Counted from the first letter of the stretch, positions 1-8,910 are shown. The stretch is DNA of 23,595 bases from Verrucomicrobiota bacterium (GCA_025360895.1 JANYBF010000623.1:1-23595); one strand, 5' to 3'. Numbers and translations: made by a program. The notes: generated by a model from the letters alone, not told the origin.

Positions 1-597
1 GCGAAGGTGATGCAAAGCCGCTCGGTGGAATTTGCCAAGAAGTTTGGCGTGGTGTTTGAAGTCCGCTCCAGTTTGAACGACAACCCCGGAACGATTGTGA
101 AAGAAGAAACCAAAAGCATGGAAGACGTCGTGATTCGCGGCGTCTCGCTCGACAAAAATCAGGCCAAGGTCACGCTCGTGGCCGTGCCCGACAAACCCGG
201 GGTCGCGGCGCGCATCTTCAAAGCCGTCGGCGACGCGAATGTGAATGTGGACATGATCGTACAAAACATCAGTCACGGCCGCGGCACGCCGGCCACGGAC
301 CTTTCCTTCACCGTGGACAAGCCGGATTTACTCAAGGCCCGCAAGGTGATTGATGATCTAAAGGCGGAGATCGGCTTCCAGGAAGTTTTGACCGACGAAA
401 AAATTGGCAAGCTCTCCATCGTGGGCGTCGGCATGAAGAGCCACACCGGCGTGGCGGGAAAAATGTTTGAAACACTGGCGAACGAGGGCGTGAACATCGG
501 CATGATCTCAACGAGCGAAATCAAGATCTCGGTGGTGATTGATCTGGCGAAGGGGGAGCAGGCCGTGAAGGCGGTTCACGCGGCGTTTATCGGGTAA
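1..597 (+). CDS. lysC: Aspartate kinase, C-terminal part (5' end outside window)
   Basis: This is the regulatory end of aspartokinase, which phosphorylates L-aspartate at the first step of the pathway to lysine, threonine, methionine and diaminopimelate. The frame is open from base 1, and the first residues (AKVMQSRSVEFAKKFGV) match the end of the kinase domain, so the gene starts upstream of the window. Two ACT domains follow. The first is around VTLVAVPDKPGVAARIF with a downstream VDMIVQNIS; the second is around KLSIVGVGMKSHTGVAGKMF with INIG-like and STSEIKISVVI strands. This paired-ACT arrangement binds the feedback inhibitors lysine and/or threonine. The protein ends at TAA 595-597 with no obvious terminator. 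Its neighbour on the right is convergent. Identification is secure from the conserved ACT sequences. Confidence 0.95.
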   Translation, partial: AKVMQSRSVEFAKKFGVVFEVRSSLNDNPGTIVKEETKSMEDVVIRGVSLDKNQAKVTLVAVPDKPGVAARIFKAVGDANVNVDMIVQNISHGRGTPATDLSFTVDKPDLLKARKVIDDLKAEIGFQEVLTDEKIGKLSIVGVGMKSHTGVAGKMFETLANEGVNIGMISTSEIKISVVIDLAKGEQAVKAVHAAFIG

Positions 598-639
598 ATT
601 CGATTCAAGCGCTGCGCGCTGGCACTCTCGTTTGGAGAA

Positions 640-921
640 TCATCCGGCCAGAGACTCCGCTTGATGATTGGCGTTGTTGCCCCACGCCACGGTCGAACCG
701 GCTTTGATCGGGGAAACCACCCGCACCGTCCACGCTGCGGATTGATTGGTGCCGACGGGATTCCAGACCTTCACCGTATAGACCCCATCCAGAGAGTTCG
801 TCTCCCATAACCGCACCCACGGCAACGCCTGATTGTAGCTGGAGTTGGTGGCGCCGGCGATGGCAACGGTTGAACCTGGGATTCTGAGTCTCACCTTCCC
901 ACTGTTCTCCGCAACCGCCAC
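640..921 (-). pseudogene. Possible remnant of a secreted or surface protein domain
   Basis: The reverse strand holds about 90 open codons with protein-like composition: low Arg, beta-rich, with phrases such as SSYNQALPWVRLWETNS, DGVYTVKVWNPVG and AGSTVAWGNNANHQ. The last phrase recalls RCC1-type repeats, and the rest recalls Ig-like domains of large surface proteins. It has no good start. It overlaps the end of the PEP-CTERM frame (891-921) in another register, and it stops 40 bp before lysC. It may be the decayed 3' end of a larger surface-protein gene. No family is assigned, and a chance ORF remains possible. Nothing else is seen between 598 and 890. Confidence 0.3.
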
Positions 922-1553
922 CCGAATAGCAAAGCGCCAAGGCTAAACAAACCAAGCGTGTTCGGCTCAGGAATGGCTCGGCTGGAAAACTGGATGTTAT
1001 CCAAATAACCACCGCCCGTGAATCTCAACTCGCCTATCTGGTTGGCAAAAGCCGAGATGTCGCCACCCCAGATGTCGTAGTTCGGACCGCTGCTTAGGAA
1101 CGAAACGGGAAGCTATTGACCGGCGAACGTCAGCGATGTTAACGGATTACCACCGCCACTTAATGAGTAAACCCGGATCGACACCGCAGAGGCGGGAACT
1201 GTCCCCATCTGAGCAATAGCCGGGACTGGCGAACCACTGGGGAACTGGGGCTGAAGAAAGACAGTGTAGCTGCCTTGCAATATGGAAAGAGAAGATCCTG
1301 GGCCTTGAAGTGTAATCGCGGCGGCACCCAAGCTCACGTCGGTGTAGAAGACTATATCAGCCGGATTCAAGCCCAAATACCCTTGCCAAAAAGGCAAAGC
1401 ATTAGTAATTGGAACACCTCCGGGTGAAAGGCCAGAGACATCCGCTGATTCAAAGTTTAAGTTTTGAAAAACACCTTGGCTGAAGGATGTCAATGTAAAC
1501 AAGAAGGGGATTACACCTGCAAAGGTGGTTTGGATGACTGTCTTCATAGTCAT
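891..1553 (-). pseudogene. PEP-CTERM anchored secreted protein, interrupted by one in-frame amber codon
   Basis: The frame starts at ATG 1553 with a signal peptide (hydrophobic stretch AGVIPFLFTLTSFSQG). It continues as a beta-rich extracellular domain up to TAG 1115-1113, giving 146 residues. Past that stop the same frame stays open for another 73 codons to TGA 893-891. This downstream part contains GGYLDNIQFSS, then the anchor PEPNTLGLFSLGALLFGW, then a basic tail (RLRRTVGR). That is a complete PEP-CTERM sorting signal: the PEP motif, a transmembrane helix and an Arg-rich end. Such signals are cut by an exosortase, and none is visible here. The gene begins 12 bp after the AsmA-like gene on the same strand. 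Without the stop it would give about 220 residues. The stop is one transition from CAG (Gln). It may be a true nonsense mutation, a sequencing error or readthrough. Confidence 0.8.
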
Positions 1554-1565
1554 GGTGGGCGGGTC

Positions 1566-4565
1566 CTACTTTGTCTCCGTCGGTTTGATGGTTGGGGGCG
1601 TGGGGGCGAACAATTCCTCCAGCGTGCGCACGGGGTTCAGCGGCAACAGCAGGATTTTTGGGATGTAAACCGGGGCGAGCCTCGGTTCGGCAAGGGTGCC
1701 GGTGATTTTGTATTCAAACAGTTTTGCCACCGGCCAGAGCGCCATATTCATGATGGGGCCGAGGATCGGCGTGTCCCGCAATGGCTCGGCGGTGACGCGC
1801 GCCTTGACCTGTCCATCAAAATCCGCCGTGCCCCGATACTGCAACCGCATGGTCGGCGCGCGCATCTCCAGATCGTCCGACTGGATCACACTATTGGCGA
1901 TGACAAAGTTGGCCGAGGCCTGCGCCACCCGGCTGTGGCCAATGCCCGGCACGAAGACCTCAAGCGGTTTGGAGAGCACCCCGAAGATTGGAATATCCCA
2001 GATCAAACCGTCCCGCAGTTGCATATGACCAAAACCATTCCACGAATGCATGTCCTCGGTGTTGGCGTCGGTGATGGCGAGTTCGAGGTTGAACCGGCCG
2101 TCCAGATTGTTGGTCTGGGCGGAGAGGTCGGCCATGAGCAAACGCAGGTTGGTGTCCGTCGTGTTCACGCTGAAGGCGAACTGGGCGCCGGGCGTCTTCG
2201 GGAAGATAAAATACGCCCAGCCCTGACCGTTGCCCTCGTAAAAATCCGCCTGCACGTTTGTTATGGTCAACGTGTTGGTGAACCAATGCACCTGGGCGGA
2301 AATGTGCGGTACCCGGAACTTCAAACTGGCGAACGATCCGGCCACCCCGTCGAAGTGGATGTCCACGTCGTTGGGATCTTCCAGGGGAATATAACCTTCA
2401 AAGCGCACCGTTGGCGCGGTGAGGAAGTGATACGGCGCCATGGCTTCCTCCACCACCGGACCGATGGCATGGGTCAGCGGTCCTGGGTCCATGGTGCTGA
2501 AACCGTTGGTGAAATAGATCCGTAGCGCGTTGAAGTCGGCCGTGATGCCCGCCGCCGTCAAAGTCTGGGCGCCGCGCCACAGCCGGGGTTCGATACATTC
2601 GAGGACGCGGTTCGTGTAGCTTAACTGGGTGACGATGGCATCGGTGTTCAATTCCCGAAACGTAAAGTTCGTCAGCGCCACGCGGCCTTGAAAGCCGATC
2701 CGGTCAAAATCATTCCCGTGGCCCCAGAGTTCGCCTTCGATGATCGGTGGCATGCTGAATTGGCACAAATCCATTCCCTCCTGCACCGATGGATCGAGCA
2801 ACGAGCGGGGGGCGGTGAGATCAATCGTGCTGAAAATCCGGGAATAGAAGTCGCCTGTTCCCTCATTCCATGCCGGACTGAGACGGAGCAAGCCTTCCGG
2901 CCGGCCCACACTCAGATCCGGCAACTGCCAGAGACGATTCGTGCAAGTGATGTGGGTATGAATCCAGTTCGCCGCGATGCCCTGAAACGCAACGTTGGTC
3001 AGGGCAACTTCGCCCGCCAACTGCAACGTCGGTCGCACATCGCCAGACCAATCCGGCGCGCGATTGGTCCAGGCTGGCAGCATCAGTGTGCCCGCACCGC
3101 GCAGGCGGGGGAGTTCACCCACGGAAAATTTGGTGAACCAATCGGGAGTCTTTTCCACCAGCAACGACACCAACTGCTGCACGTCGAAATCTGAAGCCGC
3201 GGCGAAGGCGAGTTCCCGCGTGCCGGCATCCAGTTGCGCGGTTGCGTCGAGCGCTCCGCGATAAAGATTGGCGTGCAGTTGGGTGATGGCCAGTTGGGGC
3301 GCGTGCCACTGACCGGCACAAAGGATTTCTGCCGCGTCCAGCCCGGAGGCTTTGAGCGCGCCCACGCCCGCCGACCATTCGATTTGAAAGGGCAGTAGAT
3401 TAGTCCACCCGGCCAGCGCCGCGTCCGGCGCGATTGAATTCGTGGCCGGCGTGAAGGTGCCGGTGAATTGAACGCGGGCGGCCCGCGCCCAGCGGGTGAT
3501 CGCCATGTCTGTGTCGAATTCAACCTGGCCCGATTGCGGGACCGGATTCGTTACGGCGTGAACCCAATGCGCCTTGACCTGGGTTTGACCGACGGTGGCC
3601 CACGGCGTTTCGGCGGCATTCGCGCGTAATGTGAGCGCGGCGTCCACCAGGTCCGGGTGCGTTGCCAGCGTCAGCAGGCGCAGTTGCAGGTTCACGTCGG
3701 TGGTGTTGGCCCACTGCGTTTGGGCGCTGGCGGCGCTGAGGTTGATATCCACGCGCGAGAGCTCATTACTGGCAGCGGCAAACAGCCGGGAGGAAAAGCC
3801 CAGCGTTTCCACCTGACCCCAGGGCGTTGACGCCTGCGCCGCATTCAGGTTAAGCAGCGCACTAAAGCTCTGTACGTCGCGCGCATCCCCTTCAAAGACG
3901 AGGCGCAATTCCGGGGGCGACGCGAACGAAATGGATTCCAGCGTGTCTGCCAGCTTTTGCAACCGCTCTGGCCACCGGGTTTCCGGGGGGGCACCCCGGC
4001 CCTTGAGGAATTCCCAATCCCGAACCGCCGTCGCGTTGGTGATACTAGCGGAGACGAGGATGTCCACCCCGGCAAATCGGGCGTGCAAATCGTCCAGTCG
4101 CCATTGATCACCGGGCAACAGGTGCAGCCGGGCCTCGATGTTGTCGACCGTGAGCGAGCGGAGTGGGGTATTGGAATTGACGGGAATCCATTGGAGACGA
4201 CCGCCGGACAGACCGAGTGAATCCACCTGCAGTTGACCGTGCAACAGGGGCCGCAGATGGAGTTTGATCTGGACCTGCGTTGCCAGCAATTGCGGTGCTG
4301 CGGGTGTATGCATCGAACCGAAGCTCACATCGTGCGCGACGAACCCTTCCGACCAGTGTAATTGCAGCCGGGCAAATTCGAGGGCTATGCCATGCTCACG
4401 AAGTTTGTTCATCAAAGGCCGCTTCACAAAATCCGGCAGACCCACCCGGTTGAGATACAGCAGCGCACAGAGGATGACCAGGATGACCAGCCAGATGCAG
4501 ATGCGGAACCGGCGGAAATAAATGCGGCCTAAGCGCCAGAAACGGTGCCGGGCGTGGGTCGTCAT
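1566..4565 (-). CDS. AsmA-like large envelope protein
   Basis: This is a 999-residue protein with an N-terminal basic stretch and one membrane helix (about residues 22-38, IWLVILVILCALLYL). A long periplasmic region rich in short beta strands and LQW/LTVDNIEARL-type repeats follows. The C-terminal part (about 850-960) contains GHMQLRDGLIWDIPIFGVLS and a final ITGTLAEPRLAPVYIP, typical of AsmA/DUF3971-type proteins. These belong to the AsmA/TamB/YhdP superfamily, thought to form a lipid-conducting groove between the membranes. ATG 4565 lies one base after the TGA of the DUF4340 gene (TGATATG), so translation is probably coupled. A broken PEP-CTERM gene follows 12 bp downstream. Its cargo and partner proteins are unknown. 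The superfamily assignment is good; the exact subfamily is uncertain. Confidence 0.85.
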   Translation of the reverse strand: MTTHARHRFWRLGRIYFRRFRICIWLVILVILCALLYLNRVGLPDFVKRPLMNKLREHGIALEFARLQLHWSEGFVAHDVSFGSMHTPAAPQLLATQVQIKLHLRPLLHGQLQVDSLGLSGGRLQWIPVNSNTPLRSLTVDNIEARLHLLPGDQWRLDDLHARFAGVDILVSASITNATAVRDWEFLKGRGAPPETRWPERLQKLADTLESISFASPPELRLVFEGDARDVQSFSALLNLNAAQASTPWGQVETLGFSSRLFAAASNELSRVDINLSAASAQTQWANTTDVNLQLRLLTLATHPDLVDAALTLRANAAETPWATVGQTQVKAHWVHAVTNPVPQSGQVEFDTDMAITRWARAARVQFTGTFTPATNSIAPDAALAGWTNLLPFQIEWSAGVGALKASGLDAAEILCAGQWHAPQLAITQLHANLYRGALDATAQLDAGTRELAFAAASDFDVQQLVSLLVEKTPDWFTKFSVGELPRLRGAGTLMLPAWTNRAPDWSGDVRPTLQLAGEVALTNVAFQGIAANWIHTHITCTNRLWQLPDLSVGRPEGLLRLSPAWNEGTGDFYSRIFSTIDLTAPRSLLDPSVQEGMDLCQFSMPPIIEGELWGHGNDFDRIGFQGRVALTNFTFRELNTDAIVTQLSYTNRVLECIEPRLWRGAQTLTAAGITADFNALRIYFTNGFSTMDPGPLTHAIGPVVEEAMAPYHFLTAPTVRFEGYIPLEDPNDVDIHFDGVAGSFASLKFRVPHISAQVHWFTNTLTITNVQADFYEGNGQGWAYFIFPKTPGAQFAFSVNTTDTNLRLLMADLSAQTNNLDGRFNLELAITDANTEDMHSWNGFGHMQLRDGLIWDIPIFGVLSKPLEVFVPGIGHSRVAQASANFVIANSVIQSDDLEMRAPTMRLQYRGTADFDGQVKARVTAEPLRDTPILGPIMNMALWPVAKLFEYKITGTLAEPRLAPVYIPKILLLPLNPVRTLEELFAPTPPTIKPTETK

Positions 4566-4566
4566 A

Positions 4567-6369
4567 TCAAGGCGCGTTGGCCGGGAGGGCCAGGCTGTAC
4601 AAGGCCAGTTGATAGAGGGCGAGGGAGGCTTCGAAGAACCAGGTCTGCCCGTCCAGCTTGACGGCGGCGTAAGGATAATTCTCCGGCGAGAGGCCGCCGA
4701 ACTCGACCTGGTGCTTCGCGCCGGTCTTCAATTCAAATGTAAGCGCCATGCAATTCGTACCAAAACCCAGGCGGGCGCGGTGCTCGTCGCCGCGCCCGAC
4801 CCAGGTGGTGGCGGCCAAGGCGCCGAATTGATGAGCGGTTTCTTCGATCGCAGCTTTGCGCGCGCCGTCCAACATGCCGGACGATCCAGGTGCCAAGACC
4901 CAGTTATTCGTGCCCGCATGCAACAACTCCCGGCGGCGGTCGCCTTGTTGCACACCGATCCGGGTTACATCGCTGGCATCAAAATTCCACAGCGACCGCG
5001 GGTGCAATTGCCACGCGGCAGCGGGCAGATTTTGAAAATCCTTCCCCGCGACGGCGTAGACGGGATTCTCATCGGCGCGGCGGACGTAAATATTTCCGGC
5101 ATTCGTGCTGCCGAAGGACAACGCGGCGAGGACAACATTAGTTCCACCGTTGGGGCCCGGGTCGGGCGCACTCAAGATGATCTGCCGAACGGGGCTGGTC
5201 AGGCCGTAAGCGAGCAGATCCGGTTCCGTGATGGAGTCCTTGAATTTCACGATTTCCAAACGGTTCAGGGCCGCGATTAATTCGTCCATCAGCCCGGTGT
5301 CCACCGGCAACTCCTGCCCCACCACCCGCCAGCCATTGCTGGCGTCGCGTTGCACGGTGAACGGCTCGGCGCTGCGGATCTCGATCTGCGCCACATTGGT
5401 TGGCAGCGCGACCAGATGCGGATCCCGAAACTGATTGAACGTGCCTTGCCACGGCTCCAGCAAGCTGCGCGGGACGGTGACAATGGTATTGAACCCCACG
5501 CGCCGGGCAAACACCTGCGTGCTATCGTTCGTCGGGCTTTTGCCAAATTGCAACCGGGCTAGGAGATTCGTGCTTTTGGCCAGCGTCAGTTCGAGCGCGG
5601 GAGTTTGCAGCCCGAACGCCTCGGCGTCGGCCTTGGGATCGTCGGTCACAAACCGGGTCACGCGCAGGGCATGCAGTTTTTGCAACCCCTCGCGGAGCCG
5701 CGGATTGTCGGCGCGGGCGGGAACCGGGCGCGTCAATTGCCAGAGCGCCTGGGTGGGCTCGCGTTCCAGTGCGAGCAGTGCGCTGGCGTTGGAAACCGTC
5801 AAGTGATCGAACTCCAGCCCGCTCAAATTGATCAGTCCGGTATCGCGCCAGTCGTCCAGTTTGCGCGGCAGCGCCCGCAATAAATCCGCGTCCATGACAT
5901 AAACGCCCTCGACCCCGACGACTTGCACATAAACCTGATCGCCCGGCGCGGTGCGGGCGCCAATCTTCAAGAGGCGCAGCCCGGTGCGGCTCACCAGCGT
6001 GAGCGTGGCCTGCGGGTTGGTGAAACCAAACTCTTCGTCCGCGTTCGGGCGTTGTCGTACTGCGTTGGCCGGAATAATCGTGGCCGGCTTGAGTTCTTCC
6101 AGGATTTTGAGCAAACCCTCGATACTGGCGACCTGCGCCGGATAAACAACCGGACTGGTTAATTGCCAGACCCCATTGGAACCTTCCGCCCGCAGCCCCG
6201 ACTGGTCCGCGAAGGTTACTTGTACCCCGGTGACCGCATCGGCTTTGAAATCCGCCAGCAGCGGGATGGGCACGGCCACGGGTTCCTTGCCGAATTTTTC
6301 GAGGCCGAAAATTACCGCGGCCAGCAACCCCGCCAAGCCGATCCAAAGCCATGTGGTTTTTGAATTCAT
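4567..6369 (-). CDS. DUF4340 domain-containing membrane protein
   Basis: The protein has 600 residues, starting at ATG 6369 (MNSKTTWLWIGLAGLL). The frame remains open further upstream, but that stretch is Arg/Pro-rich and not protein-like. One N-terminal helix (about residues 6-23) is followed by a large extracytoplasmic part. This part has repeated units of the DUF4340 kind: strands ending in GVWQLTSPV, the phrase EEFGFTNPQATLTLV, a second copy EAFGLQTPALELTLA and a third LLAYGLTSPVRQIILS. These three related units suggest tandem DUF4340-like modules. DUF4340 proteins are usually encoded beside GldG-like ABC auxiliary proteins, as here. Their molecular role is not known. The gene is followed one base later by the AsmA-like gene. 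The gap upstream to the GldG-like gene is 145 bp and carries a heptad repeat. Confidence 0.85.
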   Translation of the reverse strand: MNSKTTWLWIGLAGLLAAVIFGLEKFGKEPVAVPIPLLADFKADAVTGVQVTFADQSGLRAEGSNGVWQLTSPVVYPAQVASIEGLLKILEELKPATIIPANAVRQRPNADEEFGFTNPQATLTLVSRTGLRLLKIGARTAPGDQVYVQVVGVEGVYVMDADLLRALPRKLDDWRDTGLINLSGLEFDHLTVSNASALLALEREPTQALWQLTRPVPARADNPRLREGLQKLHALRVTRFVTDDPKADAEAFGLQTPALELTLAKSTNLLARLQFGKSPTNDSTQVFARRVGFNTIVTVPRSLLEPWQGTFNQFRDPHLVALPTNVAQIEIRSAEPFTVQRDASNGWRVVGQELPVDTGLMDELIAALNRLEIVKFKDSITEPDLLAYGLTSPVRQIILSAPDPGPNGGTNVVLAALSFGSTNAGNIYVRRADENPVYAVAGKDFQNLPAAAWQLHPRSLWNFDASDVTRIGVQQGDRRRELLHAGTNNWVLAPGSSGMLDGARKAAIEETAHQFGALAATTWVGRGDEHRARLGFGTNCMALTFELKTGAKHQVEFGGLSPENYPYAAVKLDGQTWFFEASLALYQLALYSLALPANAP

Positions 6370-6448
6370 GCGGGGGGGCAGGGGCTGGGGCGGGCGCAGG
6401 AAGCGGGAACGGCCGGGCACAGATGACGAAACCGACGCCGGCCGCTGG

Positions 6449-6469
6449 TTTTGGAATTTGGATTTCGGG
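6449..6469. repeat. Degenerate heptanucleotide tandem repeat
   Basis: Three units (TTTTGGA, ATTTGGA, TTTCGGG) lie in the 145-bp gap between the GldG-like and DUF4340 genes. Further 7-nt spaced similarity continues to about 6505 (CGCCATG, CGCCAGG). The unit matches the better array at 8883-8910. Confidence 0.55.
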
Positions 6470-6514
6470 CTGCTTTCTTCATTTGAAATTCGCCATGCGC
6501 CAGGTTTCGGCTCT

Positions 6515-8032
6515 TTATTTTTGCCGGCGCAGCCAGACGAGCCCGCCCAACAACAACACGCCGCCGGGTAACACCGCCAGCAGCAGCCATTGGATTTTTC
6601 CCAACTGCTCGGCGGTCAGAAGGATGCGGAATTCCGAGAACTTGCTCGGTCCAATCCCAGTCGTGAGTTGGGGCCGGTCCAGCAACCAGTTGACGGCGTA
6701 TTCGGCAAAATCAGCATTGGCAAAGCGCTTGATCGGCTCGTTGCCGAGAAAAAATGAATCGCCCACCACGATCATGCGTGTCGAACCGCGGGCGGTTGGG
6801 AGCCCCAACGGGGCGGCCCTTTCCACCGCCACGGCTAGCGGATATCGGCGTTGCTTCCGGGTGGGATCGTCATTCAGCCGGGCGGTTTCTTCCGTGGCGA
6901 TGATGACTTCCACCTTGGGGGCATCGGCGGCTTTGTCTTTCGCGGTCGTCGGACTAATCGGCCGCGGCTGGATGAAATCCAAATAGAAACCAAGCAGCGC
7001 GGTGACGGCGGGATGTTTGGCGAAACCGCCCACCACGACATCCCCCGCTTCCCCGCCTCCCTTGGTCTGATAAGCGGAATGCTCCGGATCGCGTACGATA
7101 CCGTTACCCACCAGCACGCCCCAATGCGCAAGGAGGATTTTTTCCAGGCCGGTGGGCCGGTCGGGCAAGGCATTGAACAGTGCAAACAAGCGGCCCCCCT
7201 CGTTCAAATACTGCTCGATCTGGTCCAGGGCGATTTCCGGAATGGCGGTGCGCGGGCCGGGAATGATAAGGAGATTGCAATCCGTCGGCACCCCGTTTGT
7301 GCCGGTCAGGGTAAGCGGTACCGGCAGGATATAATTGCGCTGGAGCAGCGATTTGAAATTGAGATAGCCACTCACTTCGTCGCCGCTCTCGAGGTTGTGT
7401 TCGCCGTGCCCTTGCAGCACGTAGGCTTTGAACGGCTTGGGATTGGAAATCGCCAGCAGGCAGGCCGTGAACTGTTCCTCGCCTTTAAACGCGGTGAATT
7501 TACGGTGGAATTCGAGTTCCTTGCTATTGGGCGACTGCTCGAGTTTGAAATCGGCCAGCGCATTGCCGTTGACGGTCTTAAAGCGGCCGCCACTGTCGAA
7601 GATCACCATGTTTTTTTCGGTTTTTGTTTCGTTTTGTTCAATCGCATCCACCGCTTCCGGAAGTTTGTAATCCTTCTTGACCCGCTGGGCTTCGGCGGCG
7701 TCCCAACGATAATCCACCGTGGTGATTTGGAGGCGCGGATTGAGGTTGCGATATTCGTTGAGCAAGGCCAATACGTCGGGGTAAAGCCGGTTTTCCTTGT
7801 CGTAATAGATCGTCACTTTCACCTGGTTGGTGAGCGCGTTCACCACGCTGATCGTGCGCGGGGAAAGGTGAATCCGGGTTTGTTCGCTCAAAAACTGGCG
7901 GTGGTAATATCGGCTGGCCAGGTAATTCACCATGACCACCACCGCGAAAACCACCGCCGTACGGATCACTGCATCCAGACCGAAGCGCCATTGGCGATGC
8001 CGGGAAAAACTGGGTTTGGGTTCAGTCGCCAC
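6515..8032 (-). CDS. GldG-like ABC transporter auxiliary protein
   Basis: The protein has 505 residues and starts at GTG 8032. There is an N-terminal membrane helix (about residues 23-42, IRTAVVFAVVVMVNYLASR) and a C-terminal helix (about 480-500, LLLAVLPGGVLLLGGLVWL) ending in RRQK. Between them lies a GldG/ABC_transp_aux-type extracytoplasmic domain. Its features include the early phrase VKVTIYYDKENRLYPDVLALLNEY, the conserved YVLQGHGEHN motif and the CNLLIIPGPRTAIPEIALDQIEQYLNEGG block. In Bacteroidota GldG works with GldA and GldF and is needed for gliding. Many non-gliding bacteria have the same trio with unknown cargo. The GTG start sits one base after the TAA of the permease gene (TAACGTG), which implies coupling. 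Confidence 0.88.
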   Translation of the reverse strand: MATEPKPSFSRHRQWRFGLDAVIRTAVVFAVVVMVNYLASRYYHRQFLSEQTRIHLSPRTISVVNALTNQVKVTIYYDKENRLYPDVLALLNEYRNLNPRLQITTVDYRWDAAEAQRVKKDYKLPEAVDAIEQNETKTEKNMVIFDSGGRFKTVNGNALADFKLEQSPNSKELEFHRKFTAFKGEEQFTACLLAISNPKPFKAYVLQGHGEHNLESGDEVSGYLNFKSLLQRNYILPVPLTLTGTNGVPTDCNLLIIPGPRTAIPEIALDQIEQYLNEGGRLFALFNALPDRPTGLEKILLAHWGVLVGNGIVRDPEHSAYQTKGGGEAGDVVVGGFAKHPAVTALLGFYLDFIQPRPISPTTAKDKAADAPKVEVIIATEETARLNDDPTRKQRRYPLAVAVERAAPLGLPTARGSTRMIVVGDSFFLGNEPIKRFANADFAEYAVNWLLDRPQLTTGIGPSKFSEFRILLTAEQLGKIQWLLLAVLPGGVLLLGGLVWLRRQK

Positions 8033-8033
8033 G

Positions 8034-8786
8034 TTATTTCCACCGCCGGCTTTCCACCGCCCGCAACGTCAGGAACAAAAAGAACAACGTCAGACTCGCA
8101 AAAAATATGACCGCCCGCGTGTCCACCACCCCGCGCGCAAAATCATGCAGTTGCCGAAACAGGGCAAAGGCCGCCAGCAATTGGGCCTGCCAGTGCGTGC
8201 CCGTTTCCATCCGTTCCGGCAGAAACGCGAACGTGAACAAACCCACGCCCAGGGTCAGGGACACCATGGCGGCCACCATCTGGCTGCTCGTGAGGGCGGA
8301 CGCCAGGCAGCCGAGCGAAAGAAACAACGCGCCGACCAAGGCGATGCCCAGATACATCCCGCCGACGGTGCCGGCTTCAAGCGCACCCGATTGCCGGGCG
8401 TAATATTGCACCACGTAAAGGCAGGCCAGCATGGGCAGCCACATCACGAGATAAAACAACCACGCGGCGGTGAACTTCGCGCTCACCACCTGCACATCAC
8501 TCACCGGCGTGGTCATAAGTGTTTCATAGGTGCCGGAATACTTTTCCAGCGCAAACAGGCGCATGGTGATCACCGGGGTCGCCAGCAGGAGAATGATCCA
8601 AAAAAATGGGGTGAGATAAAAAATTTCGGTGATGGGCATCGGGGAGGATTCATTTCCCATGTTTCGCAGCAAGACCACGAAGCTCGTCCCCACGAGCAAT
8701 GTTGCGGCGGCGATGATCACGTAACCAGTCAGGGAAACAAAATACGTGGCCAACTCGCGCCGAGTAAGGGTGAAGAACACTTGCAT
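8034..8786 (-). CDS. ABC-2 type permease, GldF-like
   Basis: This 250-residue integral membrane protein has about six helices. They include YVIIAAATLLVGTSFVVLL, IFYLTPFFWIILLLATPVITM, WLFYLVMWLPMLACLYVV, MYLGIALVGALFLSLGCLAS, MVAAMVSLTLGVGLFTFAF and the last at VIFFASLTLFFLFLTL. The conserved MRLFALEKYSGTYETLMTTPVSD segment after helix 2 is characteristic of GldF-like ABC-2 permeases. It would form the membrane channel powered by the ATPase encoded upstream. Its ATG has the clearest ribosome binding site of the window (AGGAGG, 8 nt upstream). The gene for its ATPase is separated from it by 130 bp containing a paired heptad array. Confidence 0.9.
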   Translation of the reverse strand: MQVFFTLTRRELATYFVSLTGYVIIAAATLLVGTSFVVLLRNMGNESSPMPITEIFYLTPFFWIILLLATPVITMRLFALEKYSGTYETLMTTPVSDVQVVSAKFTAAWLFYLVMWLPMLACLYVVQYYARQSGALEAGTVGGMYLGIALVGALFLSLGCLASALTSSQMVAAMVSLTLGVGLFTFAFLPERMETGTHWQAQLLAAFALFRQLHDFARGVVDTRAVIFFASLTLFFLFLTLRAVESRRWK

Positions 8787-8794
8787 CAGCCGTT

Positions 8795-8800
8795 CCTCCT
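8795..8800 (-). promoter_or_regulatory. Ribosome binding site of the GldF-like permease
   Basis: AGGAGG on the reverse strand lies 8 nt before ATG 8786. It is notable because most starts in this window lack such a motif. It also supports independent translation of the permease after the 130-bp gap. Confidence 0.75.
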
Positions 8801-8813
8801 CGCCACCTCAATT

Positions 8814-8910
8814 GAAAAGGCAAAATACAAAATTAACCCCCCCGCCGCCAGCGAAGAATCAACAATGCCAAACACCAAACAATTTTGGATTTTGGATTTT
8901 GGATTTTGCC
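8814..8910. repeat. Paired heptanucleotide arrays forming a long inverted repeat
   Basis: The left array has units GAAAAGG, CAAAATA and CAAAATT (8814-8834). The right array has GCCAAAC and ACCAAAC (8867-8880), then TTTTGGA three times and TTTTGCC (8883-8910), all in 7-nt steps. 8819-8833 and the reverse complement of 8896-8910 agree at 14 of 15 bases, so the transcript of the ATPase-permease gap could fold into a stem with a loop of about 62 nt. The array ends 6 bp from the stop of the ATPase gene. Confidence 0.8.

Noticed and set aside
1464..2525. Long plus-strand open frame opposite the AsmA-like gene
   Set aside because: The translation is rich in Arg, Gly, His and Gln with no domain pattern. 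It is the antisense shadow of a GC-rich gene that is clearly coding on the other strand.
8814..8910. CRISPR array
   Set aside because: Units are 7 bp with no spacers of regular length and no cas genes, so the tandem repeats are not CRISPR.
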